From positions 1 to 7,173 of the forward strand of contig CAIVTL010000695.1 in the NCBI GenBank assembly GCA_903908785.1: a stretch of DNA of 7,173 bases. Reading direction: 5' to 3'. Position 1 is the stretch's first letter. Each line of letters begins with the position of its first letter. The translations under genes and the position numbers were made by a program. The notes beneath the pieces were generated by a model. It was not told the DNA's origin. It worked only from the letters and a program-made list of their open reading frames with translations, and did no database searches. Of this stretch, positions 1-5,191 are shown piece after piece. Source of the stretch: Caldifarciminota bacterium. Its GTDB lineage: Bacteria > Hydrothermota > Tepidihabitantia > Tepidihabitantales > Tepidihabitantaceae.

Positions 1-1
1 C

Positions 2-25
2 GGGTTCAGGGGTTCAAGGGTTCAG
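2..25. repeat. 8-nt direct repeat, three units, at the left edge
   Basis: Three contiguous 8-nt units (GGGTTCAG, one with the last G replaced by A) run from base 2 to 25, and the array may continue beyond the window. It merges into a GGGC-rich stretch to about base 40. The minus-strand complement contains the TGA that would end the coding-like remnant at 22-177. This is read directly from the sequence; no function is known. It resembles the other short-period arrays in the window, but its unit is 8 nt rather than 7 or 12. Confidence 0.6.
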
Positions 26-177
26 GCGGGCGGGCAGGACGTGAGGGTCCAGGCGTAGCTCTTGATTCGGTCGAAGATTGCCTGGGTCTGGGCGGAAAGC
101 GCTAGCTCACGCATGCGGTCGGAAGCAGGCCAAAGGGCGTTGAAAGAAGACGCCTTTTGCGGGATAGGACAAAATGG
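22..177 (-). pseudogene. Possible coding remnant, unrecognised
   Basis: This is an open minus-strand frame ending in TGA at 24-22. From ATG at 114 it gives a 30-residue tail beginning MRELALSAQT and ending in SCPPA, with a plausible amphipathic stretch (AIFDRIKSY). The frame stays open upstream to about 177, where a stop closes it. A second minus-strand frame (about 295-142) also looks mildly coding, and a one-base shift in the T-rich run near 142-148 would join the two. I recognise no family, and no ribosome site or promoter supports a real gene. It could be a decayed gene end, a copy of a dispersed element, or chance. It is reported so that this 300-base stretch is not left blank. Confidence 0.18.
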
Positions 178-296
178 TCATAACGTCCGTATTATCGGCG
201 GGTTCGGAGCCGAAGCAAGCGGGGAGAACCAAGGGTAGGGGTCGCTTAGGGGGTAGCATCTTGGGAAGCAACTCGATTTCAATCTGAGGAAGCATC

Positions 297-524
297 GACC
301 GGTACTTCGAAAGCTACAACGTATCGAGCAACGAAGGATTCGACCTCTGGAACAACCTGCGGAACAAGTTCAGGAACAACGTGCGGTTCGGCGCCGGATA
401 CAGCATCAGGTACAGGTAGAGGTAGAGGTAAAGACACGGGTTGAGATTCAGGCGAAGACGCAGGTCGAGATACAGGTCAGGATACACTGACCGACACGAG
501 GAGAGACACGGCGAGAGACACAAT
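297..524. repeat. Degenerate 12-nt/6-nt periodic array
   Basis: From about 297 to 524 the sequence can be laid out in 12-nt rows. The early rows end in GGAACAAC-like words (345-380). From about 399 the period halves to 6 nt, with units such as TACAGG, TAGAGG and TCGAGA, continuing clearly to 476 and more loosely to 524. The short translations across it (alternating Leu-Tyr on minus, Arg-rich on plus) are products of the repeat and not convincing proteins. One plus-strand stretch (288-419) gives a protein-like reading ending GYSIRYR before a TAG, but an in-frame TGA at 285 cuts it off from any start. Confidence 0.6.
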
Positions 525-593
525 GCACTTTGCGACGAGTGTTCCGACGGGTTTCTTGCGGAGCTTTCCGAGGAGCTTTGTGGGGAGCTGTTA
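522..593. repeat. 12-nt periodic array with GGAGCTTTCC core
   Basis: Five good 12-nt units lie at 534-593, with a weaker one at 522-533. The best matching units are at 558-569 (GCGGAGCTTTCC) and 570-581 (GAGGAGCTTTGT). The array begins where the previous 12/6-nt array fades and ends one base before the 7-nt array at 595. Periodicity is seen directly; role and origin are unknown. The plus-strand frames crossing it are low-complexity and are not called as genes. Confidence 0.6.
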
Positions 594-594
594 C

Positions 595-615
595 GAGTTG
601 CGAGTCACGAGTTGG
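595..615. repeat. Heptamer array, three units, GAGTTGC type
   Basis: Three 7-nt units begin at 595, 602 and 609, each starting with GAGT; the first is GAGTTGC. The same word opens the larger array at 3568, so the two are related in sequence as well as period. It lies downstream of vapC, about 58 bases past its stop codon on the minus strand. Confidence 0.6.
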
Positions 616-641
616 CGGACCGGAGCTTGGACTTGAGCTGC

Positions 642-662
642 GCCGGCGGCGGCGCTGCCGGC
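642..662 (-). terminator. GC-rich hairpin downstream of vapC
   Basis: GCCGGC at 642-647 and again at 657-662 can pair, with two further inner pairs around one mismatch when read as minus-strand RNA. The stem begins 10 bases past the vapC stop codon, the right place to end the vapBC transcript. No U-tract follows, so it is not a classic intrinsic terminator. It could instead protect the 3' end or be a chance result of high GC content. Confidence 0.3.
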
Positions 663-672
663 TGCCCGGTGA

Positions 673-1068
673 CTACGCGCTCTTGTACAGGTTCACGCCG
701 GGTATCCGGGTGAAGTGGCGGTCTGCGGAGAGAATGAGGAAGCCGTTCTCGACGGCAATCGCCGCCAGGACAAGGTCGCTGAGCGGCAGGGTGAGACCCC
801 GGACGCGGAGCCCGGCCGCGAGGTTGCCGGCCTTCGTCCACGTTGACCGGGTCGTCTCGACGTACTCGATGCCGGTCATGCCTTGCCGCAGCCGCTCACG
901 TTCCGACTCGTCCCTGATGCCGGCGAGCAGTTCGGCTTGGACAATGCCGCAGGTCACGGCTCGGCCGGCGCGGACCAGCTTCTCGATGGCGTCGGCCCTG
1001 GGGTTCACCGTTCCGCGGAAGAAGTCGACCCAGACCGACGTGTCAATGACGACCTTGGGCGTCGGCAA
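673..1068 (-). CDS. VapC-family PIN-domain toxin (ribonuclease)
   Basis: This is a 131-residue single PIN domain, the usual length for VapC. VapC toxins are metal-dependent endoribonucleases that cleave tRNA or rRNA and halt translation until neutralised by VapB. The four expected acidic metal-binding residues are visible: Asp9 in VIDTSVWVDFF, Glu46 in VQAELLAG, Asp98 in LSDLVLAAIA and Asp116 in LSADRHF. The start is TTG at 1068-1066, chosen because GGAGG lies nine bases upstream (1082-1078) and the reading VVIDTSVWV begins properly from there. The gene overlaps the end of vapB by 26 bases, so the two are probably translationally coupled, with antitoxin first. No frameshift or lost catalytic residue is seen, so the toxin looks intact. 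The RNA target cannot be told from sequence. Confidence 0.93.
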   Translation of the reverse strand: MPTPKVVIDTSVWVDFFRGTVNPRADAIEKLVRAGRAVTCGIVQAELLAGIRDESERERLRQGMTGIEYVETTRSTWTKAGNLAAGLRVRGLTLPLSDLVLAAIAVENGFLILSADRHFTRIPGVNLYKSA

Positions 1069-1261
1069 TTTCGGCAGCCTCCATGTCGCCGGTCACATCC
1101 TCAATCGCCAGTCTGCCGCGCAGCGCCAGGAGCTGCTCGCGGCGCTTGCGCCGGGTGAAGTCGCTCAGGGCAATCCGGACCGCCTCGTTCCTTTTCTTCA
1201 CGCCGACAATCTCGGTCACGGCTCGCAGCAGGTCTTCAGGAATGTCCAGTGTAGTTCTCAT
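1043..1261 (-). CDS. VapB-family ribbon-helix-helix antitoxin
   Basis: This is a 72-residue antitoxin. Residues 2-7 (RTTLDI) form the expected DNA-binding beta strand. Two helices follow (about 8-20 and 22-38, including NEAVRIALSDF and a basic RRKRR end), then an acidic tail (about 45-72) that would occupy the VapC active site. The pattern MRTTLDI...EAVRIAL...LLALRG is typical of the RHH VapB group found beside PIN toxins. A TTG at 1273 would add four residues, but it is rejected: it sits only three bases past the likely -10 box (1282-1277), whereas ATG at 1261 gives the family's normal N-terminus. VapB dimers usually repress their own promoter together with VapC, and a candidate operator is visible here. 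Confidence 0.88.
   Translation of the reverse strand: MRTTLDIPEDLLRAVTEIVGVKKRNEAVRIALSDFTRRKRREQLLALRGRLAIEDVTGDMEAAEIADAQGRH
1078..1082 (-). promoter_or_regulatory. Ribosome binding site that fixes the TTG start of vapC
   Basis: On the minus strand this reads GGAGG, nine bases before the TTG at 1068. It lies inside the 3' part of vapB. It is the main reason for accepting a TTG start, and it suggests that vapC is translated from its own site on the shared mRNA. Confidence 0.7.
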
Positions 1262-1262
1262 G

Positions 1263-1304
1263 TTGACTCGCAAGCCATTGTACGGCGGACTGCACCAAAG
1301 TCAA
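1263..1304. promoter_or_regulatory. Inverted repeat flanking the vapB promoter, candidate VapBC operator
   Basis: TTGACT at 1263-1268 and its exact complement AGTCAA at 1299-1304 form a 6-bp inverted repeat 36 bp apart, bracketing the -10 box. The right arm is the -35 box itself and the left arm abuts the start codon. VapB-type RHH proteins autorepress by binding repeats in their promoters, so this is a reasonable operator candidate. A 6-bp match can also arise by chance. Confidence 0.3.
1277..1304 (-). promoter_or_regulatory. Candidate sigma70-type promoter of vapBC
   Basis: On the minus strand, TTGACT (1304-1299) is followed after 16 bases by TACAAT (1282-1277), which matches the -10 consensus at five of six positions. 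Transcription would begin near 1270, about nine bases before the ATG at 1261, so the leader is very short. No strong ribosome site precedes this ATG. Confidence 0.6.
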
Positions 1305-1365
1305 GCATCACTCTTCCGTGCCGAATATGTGTGCGGCGGTCCGGTGCTCGCCGGGTCGTGCGGCG

Positions 1366-2268
1366 TCAGCCGAGGCAGACGTTGTCGGCGGACTTGCACT
1401 CGCCGGACTCGAGTTCGAGCGTGACGTGGCTCAGGCCGAAGTTGTCGCGCAGGGCGGATTCGAGCCGGGAAAGCAACGGGTGAAACGAGCTGACCTGGGC
1501 GTCCTCCACCACCAGGTGGGCCATCAGCGCCCGTTCGCCTTCGCCGATGGTCCAGATGTGCAGGTCATGGATGCCGGCAATCTCGGGCGCGAAGTCGAGG
1601 ATGAACCGGCGCACCGTATCGAAGCTGACGTCGTGCGGGGTCGAGTCAATCAGGATGCTCGCCGATTCCCGGAACACCGACCACGCCCCCCAGATAACGA
1701 GCCCGCTCACCACGAGTGAGAGTATCGGGTCAATCGCGTACCAGCCGGTAAGCCGGATGATGATGCCGCCGACCAGCACCGCGATGAATCCAAGGAAATC
1801 GTCGAGCAGGTGCCACATCGCCGCGCGGATGACCAGGCTCTTGCGGTCGCGTCGTAGGAGCAGGACCGCCACGCCGTTGACCACGAGGCCGACTACCGCC
1901 ATCAGGATGAGCGTCGGGGCCTGAACCGGCTCCGGCTTTGCGATCCTCAGAATCGCGGAACGGATGACCAGCACCGACAGGGCAACGAGCACACCGGCGT
2001 TTAGGAAAGCGGTCAGGATACGGACCTTTCGGTAGCCGAACGTGCGCCGGGTGTTGGGCGCCCGTTCCGACAGGCGAAACCCGAAGTAGGAGAGAGTCAG
2101 GGCGACCGCGTCGGAGAAGTCGTGGATGGAATTGGCGATAAGCGTAAGCGAGTTGGCCAGCAGGCCGAAGATGAGTTCGGCGACGGCGAACCCGAGGTTC
2201 AGGGCGATGGAGAAAACAAGGCTCCGGCCCTGGCGCGCGTGGGTGTGGTCGTGGTGGTGTTCGGACAT
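1366..2268 (-). CDS. CDF-family cation efflux transporter (zinc-type)
   Basis: This is a 300-residue inner-membrane antiporter of the cation diffusion facilitator family, exporting divalent metals such as Zn2+ in exchange for protons. A His-rich N-terminus (HHHDHTH, residues 4-10) precedes six membrane segments (roughly 17-37, 40-63, 85-103, 117-137, 151-170, 176-197). Two HxxxD metal-site motifs are present: His49/Asp53 in segment 2 and His153/Asp157 in segment 5, the pattern usual for zinc members. The cytoplasmic dimerisation domain (about 205-288) carries HDLHIWTIGEGERALMAHLVVED. Two cysteines lie in the last ten residues (291, 298). The frame is open far upstream, but ATG at 2268 gives the normal CDF N-terminus and follows a promoter; no clear ribosome site is seen. 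Nickel, cobalt, manganese or iron as substrate cannot be excluded. Confidence 0.93.
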   Translation of the reverse strand: MSEHHHDHTHARQGRSLVFSIALNLGFAVAELIFGLLANSLTLIANSIHDFSDAVALTLSYFGFRLSERAPNTRRTFGYRKVRILTAFLNAGVLVALSVLVIRSAILRIAKPEPVQAPTLILMAVVGLVVNGVAVLLLRRDRKSLVIRAAMWHLLDDFLGFIAVLVGGIIIRLTGWYAIDPILSLVVSGLVIWGAWSVFRESASILIDSTPHDVSFDTVRRFILDFAPEIAGIHDLHIWTIGEGERALMAHLVVEDAQVSSFHPLLSRLESALRDNFGLSHVTLELESGECKSADNVCLG

Positions 2269-2278
2269 CGCTGGCAGT

Positions 2279-2306
2279 ATGTTAGGCGCGCAGCCCGGTT
2301 TGGCAA
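2279..2306 (-). promoter_or_regulatory. Candidate promoter of the CDF transporter gene
   Basis: On the minus strand, TTGCCA (2306-2301) and TAACAT (2284-2279) are separated by 16 bases. The predicted start of transcription is only a few bases before ATG 2268, so the mRNA would be nearly leaderless, which fits the lack of a Shine-Dalgarno site. It lies back to back with the promoter at 2319-2346, the two -35 boxes being 12 bases apart. Confidence 0.45.
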
Positions 2307-2318
2307 GTGCTGCCGTCG

Positions 2319-2346
2319 TTGACAGATTTGGGACGGCGGCTAAGCT
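2319..2346 (+). promoter_or_regulatory. Candidate promoter of the 399-residue lipoprotein
   Basis: A perfect -35 consensus TTGACA (2319-2324) is followed after 16 bases by TAAGCT (2341-2346), a weak -10. The predicted start is near 2353, right at the AGGAG ribosome site (2353-2357), leaving a leader of about a dozen bases before ATG 2365. Confidence 0.5.
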
Positions 2347-2364
2347 GAGTGCAGGAGACAACCG

Positions 2365-3564
2365 ATGAGAACACTCACCATTGCCGTGACCTTTGCTCTT
2401 CTGTTCAGCGCCGGATGCCATGAGGCGAACCCGACCCTGCCGGCCAGGGGCATTTTTCTCGCTGATTCCCTGTACGACTCGGGCATTGCCCGGATGACCG
2501 ATAAGACGATTGACGGCTACTCGGGTCCGGGCATCGAAAACGAGTATTCCCGGGCCGACGCCGCGAACTCGGACGGCACGCGCATCATCCTGCGCGGCCA
2601 GGACGGCGAGTGGTATCTTTACGACCGTCCCGGCTTCCACATGCTCAAACACTTCGCCGACCTCGGACTGGGCGAGGAACCGGAGCCGCGCTGGGACGCC
2701 GCTTCCGCGAACCGGTTCTACTATGTCCACGGCTCCGAACTCCGGCAGTACGATATCACCAATGACAGCTCCACGACGATCCATGACTTCACGTCCGACT
2801 ACCCGCAGGCCAGCTTCATATCGACCAAGACCGAGGGCGACGCGTCGCTTGACCAGCGGTACTGGTGCTTCATGGTTGAAGACTCGGTCTTCAACGTGCT
2901 GGCCGTGGTCTGCTACGACCGGCAGCTTGACTCGGTCGTGGGCGACAAGACGAGCTTCCCGGACGGGATTAACTGGGTTTCGATGGACATGAGCGGCAGC
3001 CACTGCATCGTCGGCTACGAGAGCAACCCGGCCCAGGCGTTCACCCGCGACTTCGGCGCGATGACGCAACTGCCGGCCGGGGCCACCGGCCACATGGACC
3101 TGGCATTCACTGCGGATAGCACCGACGTCATGGTCTTCCAGAGCAACACGACCGACTCCATCACGATGGTTGACTTGAGCACCGGAACCGCGACTCCGCT
3201 CGTCGCAATCCCGTTCGACGTGAACGGCGACATCGGGCTCCATTTCTCGGGCAACTGCGCGGAGACGCCGGGCTGGTGCCTGGTTTCGACCTGCGGAGCG
3301 GAGAACCCGCCTTCGGGCCAGACCCATTCTTGGATGGACAACCTGCTCTTCATGGTGGAACTGAAAGCCAACCCGCGCATCGTCAGACTATGCCGGACCC
3401 GCTGCTACACGGGCAAGAATCCGCAGTCCAACTACTTTGCCGAAGCCTACGCGACCATCAACCGTGCCGGCACGCGCCTTTACTACGGTTCGAACTGGGG
3501 TATCTACACGTCGGACTACACCGACGCGTACGAAGTTGACCTGCCTTCAAACTGGAATCGGTGA
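2365..3564 (+). CDS. Exported lipoprotein, probable beta-propeller
   Basis: This is a 399-residue protein of unknown function. Residues 1-18 form a lipoprotein signal (basic Arg2, hydrophobic core, SAGC with Cys18 as the lipidated residue), so it should be anchored on the periplasmic or outer face of a membrane. The rest reads as about seven blade-like segments of 30-40 residues (near 60-92, 107-140, 160-192, 206-236, 243-280, 290-345 and 360-393). Several contain NSDGTRI-, TADSTDV- or NRAGTRLYYG-type turns followed by a tyrosine-rich strand, as in TolB/WD-like propellers. The sixth segment is longer and cysteine-rich (Cys298, 305, 310, 343, 347), suggesting disulfides. ATG 2365 follows AGGAG by seven bases. 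The gene is divergent from the CDF pump. The propeller assignment rests on repeat spacing alone; no enzyme motif is seen. Confidence 0.8.
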   Translation: MRTLTIAVTFALLFSAGCHEANPTLPARGIFLADSLYDSGIARMTDKTIDGYSGPGIENEYSRADAANSDGTRIILRGQDGEWYLYDRPGFHMLKHFADLGLGEEPEPRWDAASANRFYYVHGSELRQYDITNDSSTTIHDFTSDYPQASFISTKTEGDASLDQRYWCFMVEDSVFNVLAVVCYDRQLDSVVGDKTSFPDGINWVSMDMSGSHCIVGYESNPAQAFTRDFGAMTQLPAGATGHMDLAFTADSTDVMVFQSNTTDSITMVDLSTGTATPLVAIPFDVNGDIGLHFSGNCAETPGWCLVSTCGAENPPSGQTHSWMDNLLFMVELKANPRIVRLCRTRCYTGKNPQSNYFAEAYATINRAGTRLYYGSNWGIYTSDYTDAYEVDLPSNWNR

Positions 3565-3567
3565 GGG

Positions 3568-3609
3568 GAGTTGCGAGTTCCGAGTGACGAGTTGCGAATG
3601 GCGAACGGG
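3568..3609. repeat. Heptamer array, six units, GAGTTGC type
   Basis: Six contiguous 7-nt units begin three bases after the stop codon of the 399-residue lipoprotein. The first and fourth are identical (GAGTTGC). The others keep GAGT or GA at the front and drift at the end, with the last two starting GAA. The shared word and layout tie it to the array at 595-615 nearly 3 kb away. It does not overlap any called gene. Confidence 0.75.
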
Positions 3610-3612
3610 TTT

Positions 3613-3647
3613 GATTGGGATTTGGTGATTGGGGCCTGGGGTCTGGC
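3613..3647. repeat. Heptamer array, five units, GATTGGG type
   Basis: Five 7-nt units follow the previous array after a three-base break. Units one and three are identical (GATTGGG) and the last is GTCTGGC. The period is the same as in its neighbour but the unit sequence is different. The array ends exactly where the TTGACC -35 box of the next operon begins (3648). Confidence 0.65.
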
Positions 3648-3675
3648 TTGACCGGGCGCGGCGTCCGGCTAGACT
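3648..3675 (+). promoter_or_regulatory. Candidate promoter of the lipoprotein-kinase-regulator operon
   Basis: TTGACC (3648-3653) and TAGACT (3670-3675) are separated by 16 bases. The predicted start is near 3682, with AGGAGG at 3690-3695 just downstream. The first nine bases (TTGACCGGG) match those of the promoter at 6582. No other convincing promoter is seen before the kinase or regulator genes, so this one probably serves all three. Confidence 0.5.
3652..3668. promoter_or_regulatory. Inverted repeat inside the promoter spacer, operator or hairpin
   Basis: CCGGGCG and CGTCCGG pair around a three-base centre (one G-T wobble), forming a 17-bp inverted repeat that overlaps the end of the -35 box and fills most of the spacer. 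Its position suits a repressor or activator site for the operon. As RNA it could also form a hairpin ending the upstream lipoprotein transcript, but no U-tract follows. Confidence 0.35.
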
Positions 3676-3689
3676 GGAACTCAAACCTT

Positions 3690-3695
3690 AGGAGG
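3690..3695 (+). promoter_or_regulatory. Strong ribosome binding site before an apparent CTG start
   Basis: AGGAGG is a full Shine-Dalgarno match. It lies four bases before CTG at 3700, and no ATG, GTG or TTG follows in the correct frame until 3838. It is the best evidence that translation starts at 3700 and not at the internal TTG. Confidence 0.65.
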
Positions 3696-3699
3696 ACCT

Positions 3700-4092
3700 C
3701 TGAAATTACTGATACTTGCCACGACTGCGCTTCTGCTCGGATTCACGGCCTGCGACACCCAGCCGCCCGAGACGCACGACCTGCTCGATAACAGCTTCGA
3801 CCTGGATGCCGGCGCGACGCGAGCATTCGGGTTCGCGTTGCAGCAGGGCACGCGCGTATTCGGCACCTGGTCAGCTACCGGCGGCAGCGTGACGTTCTAC
3901 CTGCTGGACGAGGCGAATCACGAGAAGTGGGTGAACGGACAGACGTTCAGCTACCGTGCGACATCTGAAGGCACGTCGGGCAGCGTGGACTTCAAGATTC
4001 CGGGCCGCGGTGAAGCTTACTACTACAGTTTCGACAACCGCGCGGGCGGTGCGACCGTCAGCGTAACCGTCTCGCTCGACGAGGAGAACTAG
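3700..4092 (+). CDS. Small lipoprotein with GOLD-like beta-sandwich domain, apparent CTG start
   Basis: This is a 130-residue exported lipoprotein of unknown function. Read from CTG 3700, the N-terminus is (M)KLLILATTALLLGFTAC, a textbook lipoprotein signal with Cys18 as the anchor and Asp19 after it. An in-frame TAG at 3670 and the absence of ATG/GTG/TTG before the signal peptide leave CTG 3700 or, less likely, CTG 3709 as starts. The first usual start (TTG 3838) would delete the whole signal. The mature part (about 30-130) alternates short strands: FDLDAG, RVFGTWSATGG, VTFYLLDEAN, GSVDFKIPGRGEAYYYSFDN and VSVTVSL. That is the pattern of small GOLD/emp24-like sandwiches in exported bacterial proteins. 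It ends 33 bases before the kinase gene and is probably its operon partner, so it could feed envelope signals to it (inference). A base error that destroyed an ATG is possible. Confidence 0.78.
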   Translation: MKLLILATTALLLGFTACDTQPPETHDLLDNSFDLDAGATRAFGFALQQGTRVFGTWSATGGSVTFYLLDEANHEKWVNGQTFSYRATSEGTSGSVDFKIPGRGEAYYYSFDNRAGGATVSVTVSLDEEN

Positions 4093-4125
4093 CCGCCTGA
4101 CCGGCCCCGGCTGGAAGGGAATCTG

Positions 4126-5169
4126 ATGGCTACAGGCTATCCGGCGGGCGGTGCGGACCGGCCGCTCTGGAAGCAGCCTGAGTTCTGGACCACGGTGGCC
4201 GCGGTTGCGGTGCTGAGCGTGGGGCACTATGCTGCGCCGACGCATGACCCGTTCTGGCACGACCTGTTCCGTCGGCTCTACTACCTGCCGATAATCCTTG
4301 CGGCGTTCCGGTACGGGTTGGGCGGCGGGTTGGTTACTTCCATTCTCGTCTCACTGCTGTTCCTGCCGCACGTGCTGATGACGCGGGCGATGCTTCCCCG
4401 CCAGGCGAGCGAGGCGGTGTTCGAGATACCGCTCTATCTCGTTGTCGGCGTCGTAACCGGCATCCTCTCCGACCGGCAGCGCAAGGCCAACGAATCCCTG
4501 CGCCGGGCCGAGCGGCTGAAGACGCTGGGTGAGATGGCGGCGGGCATGGCGCACGAGGTGAAGAACCCGCTGGCCGCGATTCGCAGTTCGGCGCAGATAC
4601 TCGCCGGGCACGTTACCGGCAAGGATGCCGAGTTCGCGGGCATCGTGGTCGCCGAAGTGGACCGGCTGAACAAGGTGGTGAACGAGTTCCTCGACTACGC
4701 CCGGCCTGCGCCGCTTCGGCGCGAACCCGTGCGGCTGAGCGCATTGCTCGATTCCTGCCTGAAGCTGCTCGCGCCCGTCATCCGTGAAAAGGACGTCAAC
4801 GTCAAGACCGTCTATCCCGAAGCCGAGGCCGCAGTGAGCGTCGACCCGGCGCAACTGCGCCAGGTGTTCCTGAACCTAATACTGAATGCGGTTCAGGCAA
4901 TCGAGAACCAGGGCTCCGTTGAGGTTTCAGTTACGGAGTCGGGCCACGAGACGCGGGTGGCCGTGAAAGACAGCGGGCCCGGGATTCCGCCGGATAAGCT
5001 GACGAGAGTGTTTGAGCCGTTCTATACGACGAAGCCGGGCGGCACCGGGCTCGGGCTGCCGATTGCCCAGCGCATCGTTGCCGAGCACGGCGGCCGGCTG
5101 GAAATCGAAAGCACTCCAGGCGTCGGCACGACGGCAGCAGTGGTTCTTTCCGTCAGGCGTAGTGCGTGA
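4126..5169 (+). CDS. Membrane sensor histidine kinase (NtrB/AtoS/ZraS-like)
   Basis: This is a 347-residue two-component sensor. The N-terminal third holds about four membrane segments (near 20-35, 50-64, 66-84 and 99-115) with almost no periplasmic loop, including YYLPIILAAFRYGLGGGL, which resembles KdpD/DUF4118-type membrane modules. The HisKA domain follows, with phosphoacceptor His143 in GMAHEVKNPLAAIRSS. The ATPase domain has the N box (Asn250, Asn254), G1 box DSGPGIP (282-288), F box FEPFYTTK (296-303) and G2 box GGTGLGL (305-311). It should autophosphorylate His143 and pass the phosphate to Asp53 of the adjacent regulator. ATG 4126 follows a GGAAGGGA site by five bases. Its last codons lie inside a 7-nt repeat array. 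Signals are probably sensed in the membrane or through a partner, as no PAS or periplasmic domain is present. Confidence 0.95.
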   Translation: MATGYPAGGADRPLWKQPEFWTTVAAVAVLSVGHYAAPTHDPFWHDLFRRLYYLPIILAAFRYGLGGGLVTSILVSLLFLPHVLMTRAMLPRQASEAVFEIPLYLVVGVVTGILSDRQRKANESLRRAERLKTLGEMAAGMAHEVKNPLAAIRSSAQILAGHVTGKDAEFAGIVVAEVDRLNKVVNEFLDYARPAPLRREPVRLSALLDSCLKLLAPVIREKDVNVKTVYPEAEAAVSVDPAQLRQVFLNLILNAVQAIENQGSVEVSVTESGHETRVAVKDSGPGIPPDKLTRVFEPFYTTKPGGTGLGLPIAQRIVAEHGGRLEIESTPGVGTTAAVVLSVRRSA

Positions 5170-5191
5170 AGCGTAGAGCGTGAGGCGTATA
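5157..5191. repeat. Heptamer array, five units, spanning the kinase stop and regulator start
   Basis: Five contiguous 7-nt units all begin GCGT (for example GCGTGAA at 5164 and GCGTAGA at 5171). The array covers the last three kinase codons, the kinase TGA (5167-5169), the whole 21-base spacer, the GAGG used as ribosome site (5182-5185) and the A of the regulator's ATG. The period is exact and units vary only in their last three bases. Confidence 0.8.

Noticed and set aside
2..622. CRISPR array
   Set aside because: The repeats are only 6-12 nt, contiguous and degenerate, with no spacers of even length between them, and no cas gene is present.
314..713. Short open frames giving Leu-Tyr or Arg-rich peptides on either strand
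   Set aside because: Their composition is produced by the 12/6-nt repeats. No start context or ribosome site is convincing.
530..1483. 317-codon open frame on the plus strand
   Set aside because: It is antisense to vapB, vapC and the CDF gene, begins in repeat DNA, and has low-complexity Arg/Ser-rich sequence with no recognisable domain.
2301..2315. Possible sigma54 promoter (TGGCAAG...TGCC) upstream of the 399-residue lipoprotein
   Set aside because: Sigma54 sites need GG and GC elements separated by ten bases. Here the second element is not at that spacing, and a better sigma70-type promoter overlaps the region.
2269..3327. 353-codon upstream extension of the CDF reading frame on the minus strand
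   Set aside because: It is antisense to the 399-residue lipoprotein, which has a signal peptide, ribosome site and promoter. The extension is Arg/Val-rich with no domain, and the CDF N-terminus fits ATG 2268.
3838..4092. 84-residue gene starting at TTG 3838
   Set aside because: It is the 3' part of the lipoprotein that reads back to CTG 3700. This start lacks a ribosome site and would remove the signal peptide.
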